Shown here: in pieces, positions 1 through 7,249 of the stretch | How the letters are laid out: the number at the start of each line of letters is the position of its first letter | How positions within the stretch are numbered: position 1 is the first letter of the stretch | Assembly (NCBI RefSeq): GCF_022647885.1 | Contig: NZ_JALCLM010000001.1 | Location: 1,426,001 to 1,490,000, forward strand | Reading direction: 5' to 3' | DNA from: Bifidobacterium sp. | Lineage (GTDB): Bacteria; Actinomycetota; Actinomycetes; Actinomycetales; Bifidobacteriaceae | DNA: 64,000 bases | The notes under the pieces: generated by a model | What the model saw: only the letters and a program-made list of their open reading frames with translations | Databases searched by the model: none | Told to the model about the DNA's origin: nothing | Program-made: the position numbers and the translations under genes

Positions 1-3
1 ATT

Positions 4-45
4 CTTTGGCCCCTGTCCTCAAGGAATTGAGGACAGGGGCCAAAG
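4..45. terminator. 17-bp perfect inverted repeat, probable terminator
   Basis: The arms CTTTGGCCCCTGTCCTC (4-20) and its exact reverse complement (29-45) are separated by an 8-nt loop. The hairpin lies 66 nt past the stop of the HAD phosphatase gene, so it could end that transcript. There is no long T-run on either side, so it may serve transcripts from both directions or be a repeat end cut by the window edge. Confidence 0.55.
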
Positions 46-110
46 TGTATGCACGCACTTCCCTATCACGGCATTGATGTGAAGCGTATGCTGCTTTATA
101 GAATCCTGAC

Positions 111-965
111 TCACGATGTTTTCAGAGCAGTATCAATCCATTCAGCAACACCATCGTCATTATTGGAGGGGCAGATTTGATCCGCAGCGCGAAGCACCTC
201 AGGTATAGCGTTTGAAACCGCGACACCAATACCAGCCGCTTGTAACATCGAGATATCGATAGCGTCATCACCGAAGGCGGCAACTTGCGAAAGTGGCAGC
301 TGCATGTGCGCGCACATCATTTGTAAAGCTGATCGCTTGTTGGCTTGTGGATTCATTAACATCCACATGCTGCCCTCACTGATATGGAGCTCAAAATCTC
401 TTGGCAAAGATGCTCGCAGAGTAGTGATTTCTTGTTTACGTGGAAAAATGATGATTTTATCGACTCGTCCCTGAGGCAAATCAGTAAAATCGGTCAAATG
501 GCATTCCTCTTGGGGCCAAATGATATGAATATCAAAGTTGGTATAGCGCTGATCATTCATTACCACGCCTAATCGGAGATTTGGAATTACTGACAATAGT
601 TCTGTACACACTTGACGGGCTCGACCCGAAGAAAATCCAAAGCGACGCAGATGTTTGCTTTTTTGAGCATGTGTGTCCTCACTGCTAGCAGTCAGCAAGG
701 CATAGCTTGATTGCGATGGAGACAAATCAATTAATGCCCCATTGAGGTATACGCAGGCATCTACAGGGATCTGATGGACAATATCCCAGCTGGTACGCAC
801 CGGTCGTGCGGTAGCTACAGCAATTCTGATACCAGCATCGTGAGCTTCGGTGACAGCTGTGATGGTGCGCTCGGTCAGTGCTCTAGTTTCGAATGAAACT
901 CCATCGTGCAGCAAAGTTCCGTCAAGATCGGCAACAATAAGTCTGAGAGGATGCTGATTTTTCAT
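111..965 (-). CDS. Cof-type HAD-superfamily phosphatase
   Basis: A 284-residue cytosolic HAD hydrolase of the Cof/IIB subclass, which usually dephosphorylates sugar phosphates or other small phosphometabolites. Motif I is DLDGTLLHDG near the N-terminus, with the nucleophile Asp and the acid/base Asp. The late motif FGDDAIDISML supplies the Mg-binding aspartates; the more usual form has GDSxND. The cap domain lies between them, as expected for C2B caps. The longest frame begins with TTG at 980. ATG at 965 is preferred because an AAGGA sequence sits just upstream. The gene follows secG after a terminator-like hairpin, so it probably has its own promoter. The substrate cannot be told from sequence. 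Confidence 0.85.
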   Translation of the reverse strand: MKNQHPLRLIVADLDGTLLHDGVSFETRALTERTITAVTEAHDAGIRIAVATARPVRTSWDIVHQIPVDACVYLNGALIDLSPSQSSYALLTASSEDTHAQKSKHLRRFGFSSGRARQVCTELLSVIPNLRLGVVMNDQRYTNFDIHIIWPQEECHLTDFTDLPQGRVDKIIIFPRKQEITTLRASLPRDFELHISEGSMWMLMNPQANKRSALQMMCAHMQLPLSQVAAFGDDAIDISMLQAAGIGVAVSNAIPEVLRAADQICPSNNDDGVAEWIDTALKTS

Positions 966-999
966 GTCGTCCTTCTTCAAGAATGCCAGATATACAAGA

Positions 1000-1025
1000 G
1001 CACCGCAGCTATATGGCTGCGGTGC
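1000..1025 (-). terminator. Hairpin terminator after secG
   Basis: A 10-bp perfect stem GCACCGCAGC / GCTGCGGTGC encloses a 6-nt loop and is followed on the minus strand by TCTTGT. It sits 60 nt past the secG stop and separates secG from the HAD gene. Confidence 0.65.
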
Positions 1026-1085
1026 CTGAATGAACTACGAGATTTACTATGATGCAAGCCGGAGATTGCACCATAACTCATGTAA

Positions 1086-1334
1086 TCAACCTATGTTGTA
1101 TTTGTACATCAATCCGAGAGCAATAATAATTGCCACCCAAATAAGCGCAACAATAATGGTGATGCGGTTCAAGTTCTTCTCTGCAACACCGGAAGTTCCG
1201 GCGTTGGAGTTAATCCCGCCACCAAACATGTCGGAAAGACCTCCGCCTTTACCTTTATGCATCAGAATCAGCAGTGTTAACAATACACTTGCGATAACAA
1301 CGATGACTTCAAGAACGATCTTGAAAATAGCCAC
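1086..1334 (-). CDS. secG: Preprotein translocase subunit SecG
   Basis: A small inner-membrane subunit (82 residues) of the SecYEG channel that assists SecA-driven export. There are two hydrophobic segments, one at the N-terminus (FKIVLEVIVVIASVLLTLLI) and one near the C-terminus. They are joined by a Gly-rich loop with KGKGGGLSDMFGG, the family signature. The longest frame starts at GTG 1346, but GTG 1334 is preferred because GGAGG lies 5 nt upstream. It follows tpiA by about 60 nt, which fits the conserved pgk-tpiA-secG gene order of Gram-positive bacteria. Confidence 0.95.
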   Translation of the reverse strand: MAIFKIVLEVIVVIASVLLTLLILMHKGKGGGLSDMFGGGINSNAGTSGVAEKNLNRITIIVALIWVAIIIALGLMYKYNIG

Positions 1335-1395
1335 AGGAACCTCCACGTTTTTCTAACTCTTGCAAGGATACAGCACATCAGGGATTATCGTTGCT

Positions 1396-2190
1396 TTAAC
1401 GCGAAAAAGAATGTTTTTGCGCAATTCGAGCGATTTTTGAGAATTCTTCAACTTCTAACGAGGCTCCGCCCACAAGGAATCCATCTACATCTCTCTCTTG
1501 AATGAGCTGCGCGGCATTCTGCGAACTTACTGAACCGCCATAGAGTATGCGTACCTGATTAGCTACACGGTCATTAAATGCGCTTCTCATATGTTCGCGA
1601 ATAGCCTTTGCTGCATCTTGTGCAGATTGAGGCGTAGCTACCATCCCGCTTCCTATCGCCCATACTGGTTCGTAAGCAATAATCAGAGACTCGGCCTCCG
1701 CTTCGTTGAGATCTCGTGTCACATCGTGTACCTGTCCGACTGCGAATTCCAGCTCAATACCTTTACGTCGTTCTTCGAAGCTTTCTCCCACACATAGGAT
1801 TGGCTGCATCCCTGCTGCAAGTACTGCTCTGACTTGATCCACAATATTTGCATCGTCTTCAGGATGATATTTACGGCGCTCTGAGTGGCCAACAATGACA
1901 TATGAGCAATGCAGCTGAGACAGCATATCTGCTGAAACATCACCAGTAAAAGCACCCTGTGAGGTAACTGAAACAGATTGAGCACCGTAGCGAATATGCA
2001 GGTTATCAGCTTCTACAAGGACTTCCACGCTTCGTAGTGATGTGAATGCAGGGAAAAGAACGACTTCGCAATGACGAAAATCAAAATGAGCGTCGCGAAG
2101 TATCCACGCTAATTTCTGCACGAAATACGTGGCTTCCAGATGATCCAAGTTCATCTTCCAATTGCCCGCAATAAGCGGAACTCTTGCCAT
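1396..2190 (-). CDS. tpiA: Triosephosphate isomerase
   Basis: Interconverts dihydroxyacetone phosphate and glyceraldehyde 3-phosphate in the cytosol. The TIM barrel of 264 residues begins with the family start RVPLIAGNWKMN (substrate-binding Asn and Lys). It carries the catalytic His region VIVGHSERR, the catalytic Glu in AYEPVWAIGSG, and the phosphate-binding end ILYGGSVSSQNA. The frame could open at GTG 2193; the next codon, ATG 2190, is placed better behind GGAAGG. It lies between pgk and secG. A terminator-like hairpin upstream (2349-2384) suggests that tpiA can be transcribed separately from pgk. Confidence 0.97.
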   Translation of the reverse strand: MARVPLIAGNWKMNLDHLEATYFVQKLAWILRDAHFDFRHCEVVLFPAFTSLRSVEVLVEADNLHIRYGAQSVSVTSQGAFTGDVSADMLSQLHCSYVIVGHSERRKYHPEDDANIVDQVRAVLAAGMQPILCVGESFEERRKGIELEFAVGQVHDVTRDLNEAEAESLIIAYEPVWAIGSGMVATPQSAQDAAKAIREHMRSAFNDRVANQVRILYGGSVSSQNAAQLIQERDVDGFLVGGASLEVEEFSKIARIAQKHSFSR

Positions 2191-2348
2191 CACTCACGCC
2201 TTCCCAACCTAATCTCTGCTCGATAAAGCGAAAATTATTTCGCAACTGCACATACTAAGCCAATATACCTGTTCATCATAGGCGACTGTTCTGCGCTCCG
2301 CGTGGAATTACTCTGTGTTTTTCATCGTGGTAGACCTGTCACAGTAAA

Positions 2349-2384
2349 CGACACCAGCCCAAACGAGTTGTAGGGCTGGTGTCG
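2349..2384 (-). terminator. Rho-independent terminator after pgk
   Basis: A 12-bp perfect stem (CGACACCAGCCC and its complement) has a 12-nt loop. On the minus strand it is followed by TTTACTG. It lies 82 nt past the pgk stop and upstream of tpiA. Read-through would still allow pgk-tpiA co-transcription. Confidence 0.7.
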
Positions 2385-2465
2385 GATGTTAGCTGTTGGC
2401 TGTGTGAACAAGAAGCGCAGCTACTTGCTCAAGGCCGAAAGTTCAAGCTTGAGCAAGTACATCAT

Positions 2466-3662
2466 TTACTCAATAACCTTCAGACCAGGAAGCTCTTTAC
2501 CTTCAAGAAGTTCAAGAGACGCGCCGCCACCGGTTGAGATATGTGAGAATCCCTCTTCAGGGAAACCAAGATTTCGTACAGCTGAAGCTGAGTCGCCGCC
2601 GCCAACGATGGTAAATGCTCCGGCCTTAGTGGCATCGATTAGTCCTTGTGCTACAGCCTTGGTACCAGCTGCGAATGCTGGGAACTCAAATACACCCATT
2701 GGGCCATTCCAAACAACAGTTTTGGACTCAACAATCTTGTCGTGGAACAGCTTCTGTGAATCCGGACCAATATCAAGACCCATCTTGTCTGCAGGAATAG
2801 CTTGAGCTGCAACGGTCTCGTACGGTGAATCAGCAGCAAAAGTATCAGCAACAACGATATCTGTTGGGAGCACGAGCTCTACGCCATTTTCTTCAGCCTT
2901 GGCGATATAACCCTTAACGACATCAACTTGATCCTCTTCGAGCAAGGACTTGCCAACTTCATAGCCTTGGGCTTTCAAGAAGGTGTAAACCATGCCGCCA
3001 CCGATGATTAGACGATTAGCTTTGCTGAGCAGATTTTCGATAACGCCAAGCTTGTCGGATACCTTTGAGCCGCCAAGTACAACGGTAAATGGCCTCTCAG
3101 GATTGACTGTGGCCTTGGATAGTGCAGTAACTTCTTTCTCGACCAAAAGACCCGCTGCAGAAGGCAAATCAGCGGCCACATCATAGTTCGAGCCTTGAGC
3201 GCGGTGGACCACACCAAAGCCATCAGACACGAAAACGTCACCAAGCGCTGCAATCTTCTTGGCATAAGCAGCGCGCTCACTGTCGTCCTTGCTGGTTTCT
3301 TCAGGGTTGAAGCGAACGTTTTCAAGTAACAGGACCTCACCATTATTGAGTGCGGCCACCTTCTTCTGTGCATCTTCGCCATAGGTATCAGTTGCCAGAT
3401 TAACTGGAGTATCCAGAAGCTCACCTAAGCGCTTAGCAACGGGCGCAAGACTAAGCTCAGGAACAACCTTGCCCTTGGGGCGTCCCAAATGTGCCATGAG
3501 TATAACCTTCGCACCCTGCTCGCGCAAAGCGTTAATGGTAGGCAAAGCGGCCCTGATCCGGCCATCATCGGTGATGGTTGTGCCATCTAGCGGAACATTG
3601 AAATCAGCGCGTACAAGAACTCGCTTGCCTTGCAGATTTCCGAGATCTTTCAGTGTTTTCAT
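2466..3662 (-). CDS. pgk: Phosphoglycerate kinase
   Basis: Transfers the acyl phosphate of 1,3-bisphosphoglycerate to ADP, the first ATP-yielding step of lower glycolysis. It has 398 residues, the usual length. The N-terminal signature [13 protein letters not shown] is followed by the substrate-binding HLGRPKG. The hinge region has [14 protein letters not shown], and the nucleotide domain ends with [13 protein letters not shown] and [16 protein letters not shown] 3662 is preceded by AAAGGA at good spacing. It is monocistronic or leads pgk-tpiA-secG, and a 400-nt noncoding region separates it from whiA. Confidence 0.98.
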   Translation of the reverse strand: MKTLKDLGNLQGKRVLVRADFNVPLDGTTITDDGRIRAALPTINALREQGAKVILMAHLGRPKGKVVPELSLAPVAKRLGELLDTPVNLATDTYGEDAQKKVAALNNGEVLLLENVRFNPEETSKDDSERAAYAKKIAALGDVFVSDGFGVVHRAQGSNYDVAADLPSAAGLLVEKEVTALSKATVNPERPFTVVLGGSKVSDKLGVIENLLSKANRLIIGGGMVYTFLKAQGYEVGKSLLEEDQVDVVKGYIAKAEENGVELVLPTDIVVADTFAADSPYETVAAQAIPADKMGLDIGPDSQKLFHDKIVESKTVVWNGPMGVFEFPAFAAGTKAVAQGLIDATKAGAFTIVGGGDSASAVRNLGFPEEGFSHISTGGGASLELLEGKELPGLKVIE

Positions 3663-3754
3663 GAACTATCCTTTCCTAGCTGTGTCTGAGGTAGCCTCTT
3701 GTGGTCGTACCCGCCACAGAAAGTATTAAGGCGCATGATGACGCCATAAGGGAT

Positions 3755-3760
3755 TCTATA
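3755..3760 (-). promoter_or_regulatory. Candidate -10 element for pgk
   Basis: On the minus strand the sequence reads TATAGA(AT), about 90 nt before the pgk start. No convincing -35 hexamer sits 16-18 nt upstream, so this is only a candidate. The rest of 3663-3854 shows no other feature. Confidence 0.3.
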
Positions 3761-3854
3761 CTGAGCAACAAACATTAGAACATATTTGCGGTGTTGAAAA
3801 TAGCTGAGTTGTGTGTATATTTACAGTTTTCGTGTCTCTGATAATCGACATCGT

Positions 3855-3970
3855 CATTGGTGTAGGGATTGTAGTGAAGCTGAGTGCGAGATTAGGCTGG
3901 TATATTCTGGAATTCTGCCATTTCTGTCATAGACCTACTTGAAAATAAGCATGATATCCCTACACAAGCG
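3855..3970 (+). repeat. TIR element A of a 114-116-bp interspersed family
   Basis: The two ends carry the inverted repeat GTGTAGGGAT (3860-3869) / ATCCCTACAC (3956-3965), with weaker outer matches CATTG and AAGCG. The middle holds GGAATTCTGCCATTTCTG, about 49 nt from the inner end of the repeat, and related cores occur at the same offset in elements B and C. It has no coding capacity. It sits in the pgk-whiA intergenic region next to a long hairpin. No target-site duplication is evident. A non-autonomous mobile element, a paired regulator site or a structured RNA are all possible. Confidence 0.75.
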
Positions 3971-3979
3971 CAGGCACTA

Positions 3980-4022
3980 TAGCAGATGAGGCACCAAGCT
4001 TTGCTTGGTGCCTCATCTGCTA
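3980..4022 (-). terminator. 20-bp perfect hairpin after whiA
   Basis: Two perfectly complementary 20-nt arms (3980-3999 and 4003-4022) flank a 3-nt loop. The arms include GATGAGGCACCAAGC. The hairpin starts 41 nt past the whiA stop and probably ends the uvr-aroE-rapZ-whiA transcript. No T-run follows. Confidence 0.7.
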
Positions 4023-4062
4023 TCAACGGGCTTCAATGCACCCGAAGTTGCTACTTAGTTGG

Positions 4063-5007
4063 CTATTGCTGTGAACGCTGTTTTTTAACCTTTGCTGCGA
4101 GCTGCAGTAAGCGTCGTATACGCCCAGCGATCGCATCTTTAGTAACTGGCGGGTCCGCCAGCCTCCCCAGCTCTTCCAGACTTGCATCTCTATGGTCAAT
4201 CCTTAGCTGACCGGCTGCTCGTAAATTATCTGGAATATTATCACCCAACAGTTTGAAAGCCTCCATGACTTTCTCACTAGCTTCGACGGCCGCTTTGGCA
4301 CTCCTGCGCATATTCGCATCGTCGAAATTAGCCAGTCTATTGGCTTTGCCTCTTGACTCACCATCGTTGCGCTTACCTGTCCACTCTCGAGCAGATTTTG
4401 GAGCACCGATGAGGTTGAGCATACGTTCAATAGCATCAGGATCACGAAGGGTAACGCGTTCAGAGCTACGTACTTGACGAGCCTTGGCATTGATACCCAA
4501 ACGACGAGCCGCACCTACTAAAGCTAATGCCGCCTCTGAACCAGGGCAAACAATTTCCAGATAACTAGCCTTGCCTGGATCGGATAGTTCTCCATGAGCT
4601 AAGAAAGCACCTCGCCAAGCGGCTTTAACCTGAGCGATATTCCCACTGATGATATCGGCTGGGAGTCCCCTCACAGGTCGCTTACGACGATCTAATAATC
4701 CGGTTTGCAGCGCTAGAGCGCCGCCAGCACGTAAGACTCTAACCGAATACCGGATATTGTTCCCGCTCGGTGCTTGGCGAGCGACCTCAATGACATCAGA
4801 GCTGTGACCGTAAATTTCCTTAATGGCCTGTTGTAGCCATTTCGCAGAATCAAGGGAATCGAACTGTGCCTCAACCACAATATGCCGTTGAACCAGATGC
4901 AGACCGCCACCGAAGCGAATCATTGTGGCTGCCTGTGCTTTCTTCGCTGCAGGAAGTTCATTGTCGATTGCGGCAAGTTCGCTCTTGACATCATCCAATA
5001 GAGCCAA
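4063..5007 (-). CDS. whiA: DNA-binding regulator WhiA
   Basis: A WhiA-family protein of 314 residues. In actinomycetes WhiA controls division and sporulation genes; in non-sporulating Gram-positives it acts in division and chromosome segregation. The N-terminal two-thirds has the degenerate LAGLIDADG-like fold. The C-terminus carries the helix-turn-helix, recognisable from [20 protein letters not shown] followed by [14 protein letters not shown]. The start is TTG 5007, with AGGAGG 7 nt upstream. The 228-nt gap to rapZ lacks yvcK, which normally lies between them. Known family role; the targets in this organism are not visible. Confidence 0.95.
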   Translation of the reverse strand: MALLDDVKSELAAIDNELPAAKKAQAATMIRFGGGLHLVQRHIVVEAQFDSLDSAKWLQQAIKEIYGHSSDVIEVARQAPSGNNIRYSVRVLRAGGALALQTGLLDRRKRPVRGLPADIISGNIAQVKAAWRGAFLAHGELSDPGKASYLEIVCPGSEAALALVGAARRLGINAKARQVRSSERVTLRDPDAIERMLNLIGAPKSAREWTGKRNDGESRGKANRLANFDDANMRRSAKAAVEASEKVMEAFKLLGDNIPDNLRAAGQLRIDHRDASLEELGRLADPPVTKDAIAGRIRRLLQLAAKVKKQRSQQ

Positions 5008-5048
5008 TAGCCAACCTCCTACAGTTTTGCGTTACTAATTGTTTCTGA

Positions 5049-5074
5049 GCTTTTCAGCATCCTATCTGAAAAGC
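5049..5074 (-). other. Hairpin in the rapZ-whiA gap
   Basis: A 9-bp perfect stem GCTTTTCAG / CTGAAAAGC with an 8-nt loop lies 40-65 nt before the whiA start. It could be an attenuating terminator or a leader structure. The rest of 5008-5235 shows no open frame of note and no recognisable yvcK remnant. Confidence 0.4.
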
Positions 5075-5235
5075 CACCGGCTATCTGTGATACAGAACAT
5101 CTTGGACAACTTTGAAGCATTCGCTGCTTCTTGGACACACGTATTTCGCAATGTGGATGCCCTGCGAGAAACAAGATTAGTTTGTAACTAACAGATTCGC
5201 GTATATTTCTCTTAAGGATTTTTGCTTTTACGGGT

Positions 5236-6168
5236 TTAATTGCGGTGCCTATGTAGTTCGCGTGCAGAAACCGTGACACTGAGGCCGTGGTTACGAAGGC
5301 GTTTAGCGAGTTCTTCGCTCATAGCCACTGAGCGGTGTTGTCCACCAGTGCAACCTATCGCAATAGTGACAAAGTGCTTATCCTCACGAGAGTATCCACG
5401 TATTGCTGTGAGTATTGCCTGCGTGTACGATTCTAAAAATTCCTGAGCACCAGCACTAGTCAGCACATAATCACTTACTGCTTTATTCATACCAGTTAAA
5501 TCGCGCAACTCAGGAACCCAAAATGGATTGGGCAAGAATCTCATGTCTGCAACGAAGTCCGCATCTAGTGGCACGCCATATTTGAACCCAAAGCTAAAAA
5601 TATGTACCGAAACAGTCGTAGGACCAGTGCCAAGCAAAGCGTCATACAGCTTGGTTGACAATTGGTGGATACTTAACCGTGTGGTATCGATAACCACATC
5701 AGCGCGCTCTTTAAGATGTGCGAGCAGTTCGCGTTCCTCATGAATACCGTCTACTAATCTTCTACCGTGTTGTAAGGGATGAGGTCTACGTACTGACTCG
5801 TAGCGAGTGATCAATATTTCGTCATCCGCATCAAGGAAGAGAATGCGATATTTCACGCCTAAATCATCTAAGTGACTCAGTACTGCTGCCAAATCTTCGA
5901 AATAGGCTCTCGACCGCACATCGATAACAGCAGCTAACTTGTGCACCTTTGAACCCGAAGAGGTCATCATGTCAACAAGAGGAATCAGTAGTTTAGGTGG
6001 AAGATTATCAACTACATACCAACCCATATCCTCAACACTGTTAGCAGCCCGAGAGCGTCCTGCTCCTGACATACCGGTGATTAATAAGACCTCAAAATCA
6101 TCTGCTGGCGCAGGCAAGATCTTTGAATTCTTCTCATCATCCGAGGTCATACCATCTGCGTGAGTCAT
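5236..6168 (-). CDS. rapZ: RNase adapter / nucleotide-binding protein RapZ (YvcJ)
   Basis: P-loop protein of 310 residues that binds ATP/GTP. In Enterobacteria RapZ guides RNase E to GlmZ, while Gram-positive YvcJ has a less clear role. The Walker A is LLITGMSGAGRSRAANSVED, followed by GWYVVDNLPPKLL. The C-terminal RapZ domain has the conserved IGCTGGQHRSVAMSEELA. GTG 6171 is possible, but ATG 6168 overlaps the aroE TGA by one base and sits 7 nt behind GGAGG, so it is chosen. Translation is probably coupled to aroE. The yvcK gene that usually follows is missing. Confidence 0.95.
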   Translation of the reverse strand: MTHADGMTSDDEKNSKILPAPADDFEVLLITGMSGAGRSRAANSVEDMGWYVVDNLPPKLLIPLVDMMTSSGSKVHKLAAVIDVRSRAYFEDLAAVLSHLDDLGVKYRILFLDADDEILITRYESVRRPHPLQHGRRLVDGIHEERELLAHLKERADVVIDTTRLSIHQLSTKLYDALLGTGPTTVSVHIFSFGFKYGVPLDADFVADMRFLPNPFWVPELRDLTGMNKAVSDYVLTSAGAQEFLESYTQAILTAIRGYSREDKHFVTIAIGCTGGQHRSVAMSEELAKRLRNHGLSVTVSARELHRHRN

Positions 6169-7097
6169 CACAACACCTCCTGAAGTGCTTGGAGCATAGC
6201 TGCATCTATATCAGCGGGTAGGCCTTGCTCGCCAAGCTTCGTCATCAGAGCCACTTGTGGAATTGCCTGATACAAGAGCATCATCTCACCGCCTATGGCC
6301 TGAGCACCCAAAGTACGCCATGCACTCATTGCTGCCGTTGGTCTGGGGTCATACACCACATCAAGGAACACTCCGCCGTGTATTCCTTTCGAGCATTCCA
6401 GTAACTGCTCAGCAAAAGCGTCTGCTGCGTGGGCGGGAAGAGTACTGATAACGACATCTTTTCCTGAGGTATTTGTTGCAGCCTCAGTTAACGGCTTGAC
6501 AGCGCAGGCTATATCGAATTGTGCCGCTAGATCAAGCAATGCAGTTGATTTTTCTGGATGGCGTGCACATATAAGTACGTCTTCAATACCAAGCTCGATG
6601 CACGCTGCTAAGGCTGAAGTCGCAGTGCTCCCGTTACCGAGGAGTAAGGCTGTATGGAAATTTTGTATGTCATTTTTCACGGGAGCAAGGACAGCAGGAT
6701 TCTTGCTGTCTGCACATTGTTGATTGCATGAGTGGTGCTTAAGTGCAGTCGCGATGCCTTGTACATCAGTGTTATATAACGATATTGTGGGTGATTGTGG
6801 TGACATAGACCAATCCAAAATAGCTGTATTTGCTACACCTAGTTTAGAAGACCATGTGTCTGATGGTTTTCCCAGAGACATCACCGCTTTTTTGAGAGGC
6901 ATTGTTAAGCTCAGCCCAGCCCACTGTGAATCAAGCGAGTCCAAAAACTGTTCGAGGTTGTCAACCCCTACTTCGCATCGCTCATATTGCCACTGTAATA
7001 ACCCTAAGCGCTGGTATGCAGCCATGTGCAGCACTGGTGACAAGGAATGGGCTATGGGCTTACCTAACACAGCACAACGATGCTTGTATGTCTGCAC
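6168..7097 (-). CDS. aroE: Shikimate dehydrogenase
   Basis: Reduces 3-dehydroshikimate with NADPH in aromatic amino-acid synthesis, or belongs to an AroE-like group. There are 309 residues, somewhat long for the family. The N-terminal substrate site is CAVLGKPIAHSLSPVLHMAAY (split as VLGKPIAHSLSP), with the catalytic Lys in SLTMPLKKAV. The nucleotide domain starts LLLGNGSTATSALAA, replacing the usual GAGG, and has ICARHPEKS. The extra length is a Ser/Asn-rich stretch around residues 130-145. GTG 7097 has AGGAGG 5 nt upstream. Placed between uvrC and rapZ and translationally coupled to rapZ. Confidence 0.92.
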   Translation of the reverse strand: MQTYKHRCAVLGKPIAHSLSPVLHMAAYQRLGLLQWQYERCEVGVDNLEQFLDSLDSQWAGLSLTMPLKKAVMSLGKPSDTWSSKLGVANTAILDWSMSPQSPTISLYNTDVQGIATALKHHSCNQQCADSKNPAVLAPVKNDIQNFHTALLLGNGSTATSALAACIELGIEDVLICARHPEKSTALLDLAAQFDIACAVKPLTEAATNTSGKDVVISTLPAHAADAFAEQLLECSKGIHGGVFLDVVYDPRPTAAMSAWRTLGAQAIGGEMMLLYQAIPQVALMTKLGEQGLPADIDAAMLQALQEVL

Positions 7098-7249
7098 GAA
7101 TACCTCCTAGGCTCAGTATAAATACTAGCGAACACTTGTTGCAGGCGGTGTTCCATACAACATACTGTTCCACCAATAGTTAGCGGATAATAACGGGTTG
7201 AGCCACAAATACAATAACTCTCAATCGCTAATATCGCAGATCATGACTG

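Noticed and set aside
7181-7235. Weak inverted repeat TTAGCG...CGCTAA between aroE and uvrC
   Set aside because: Only 6 bp and far apart; not above chance.
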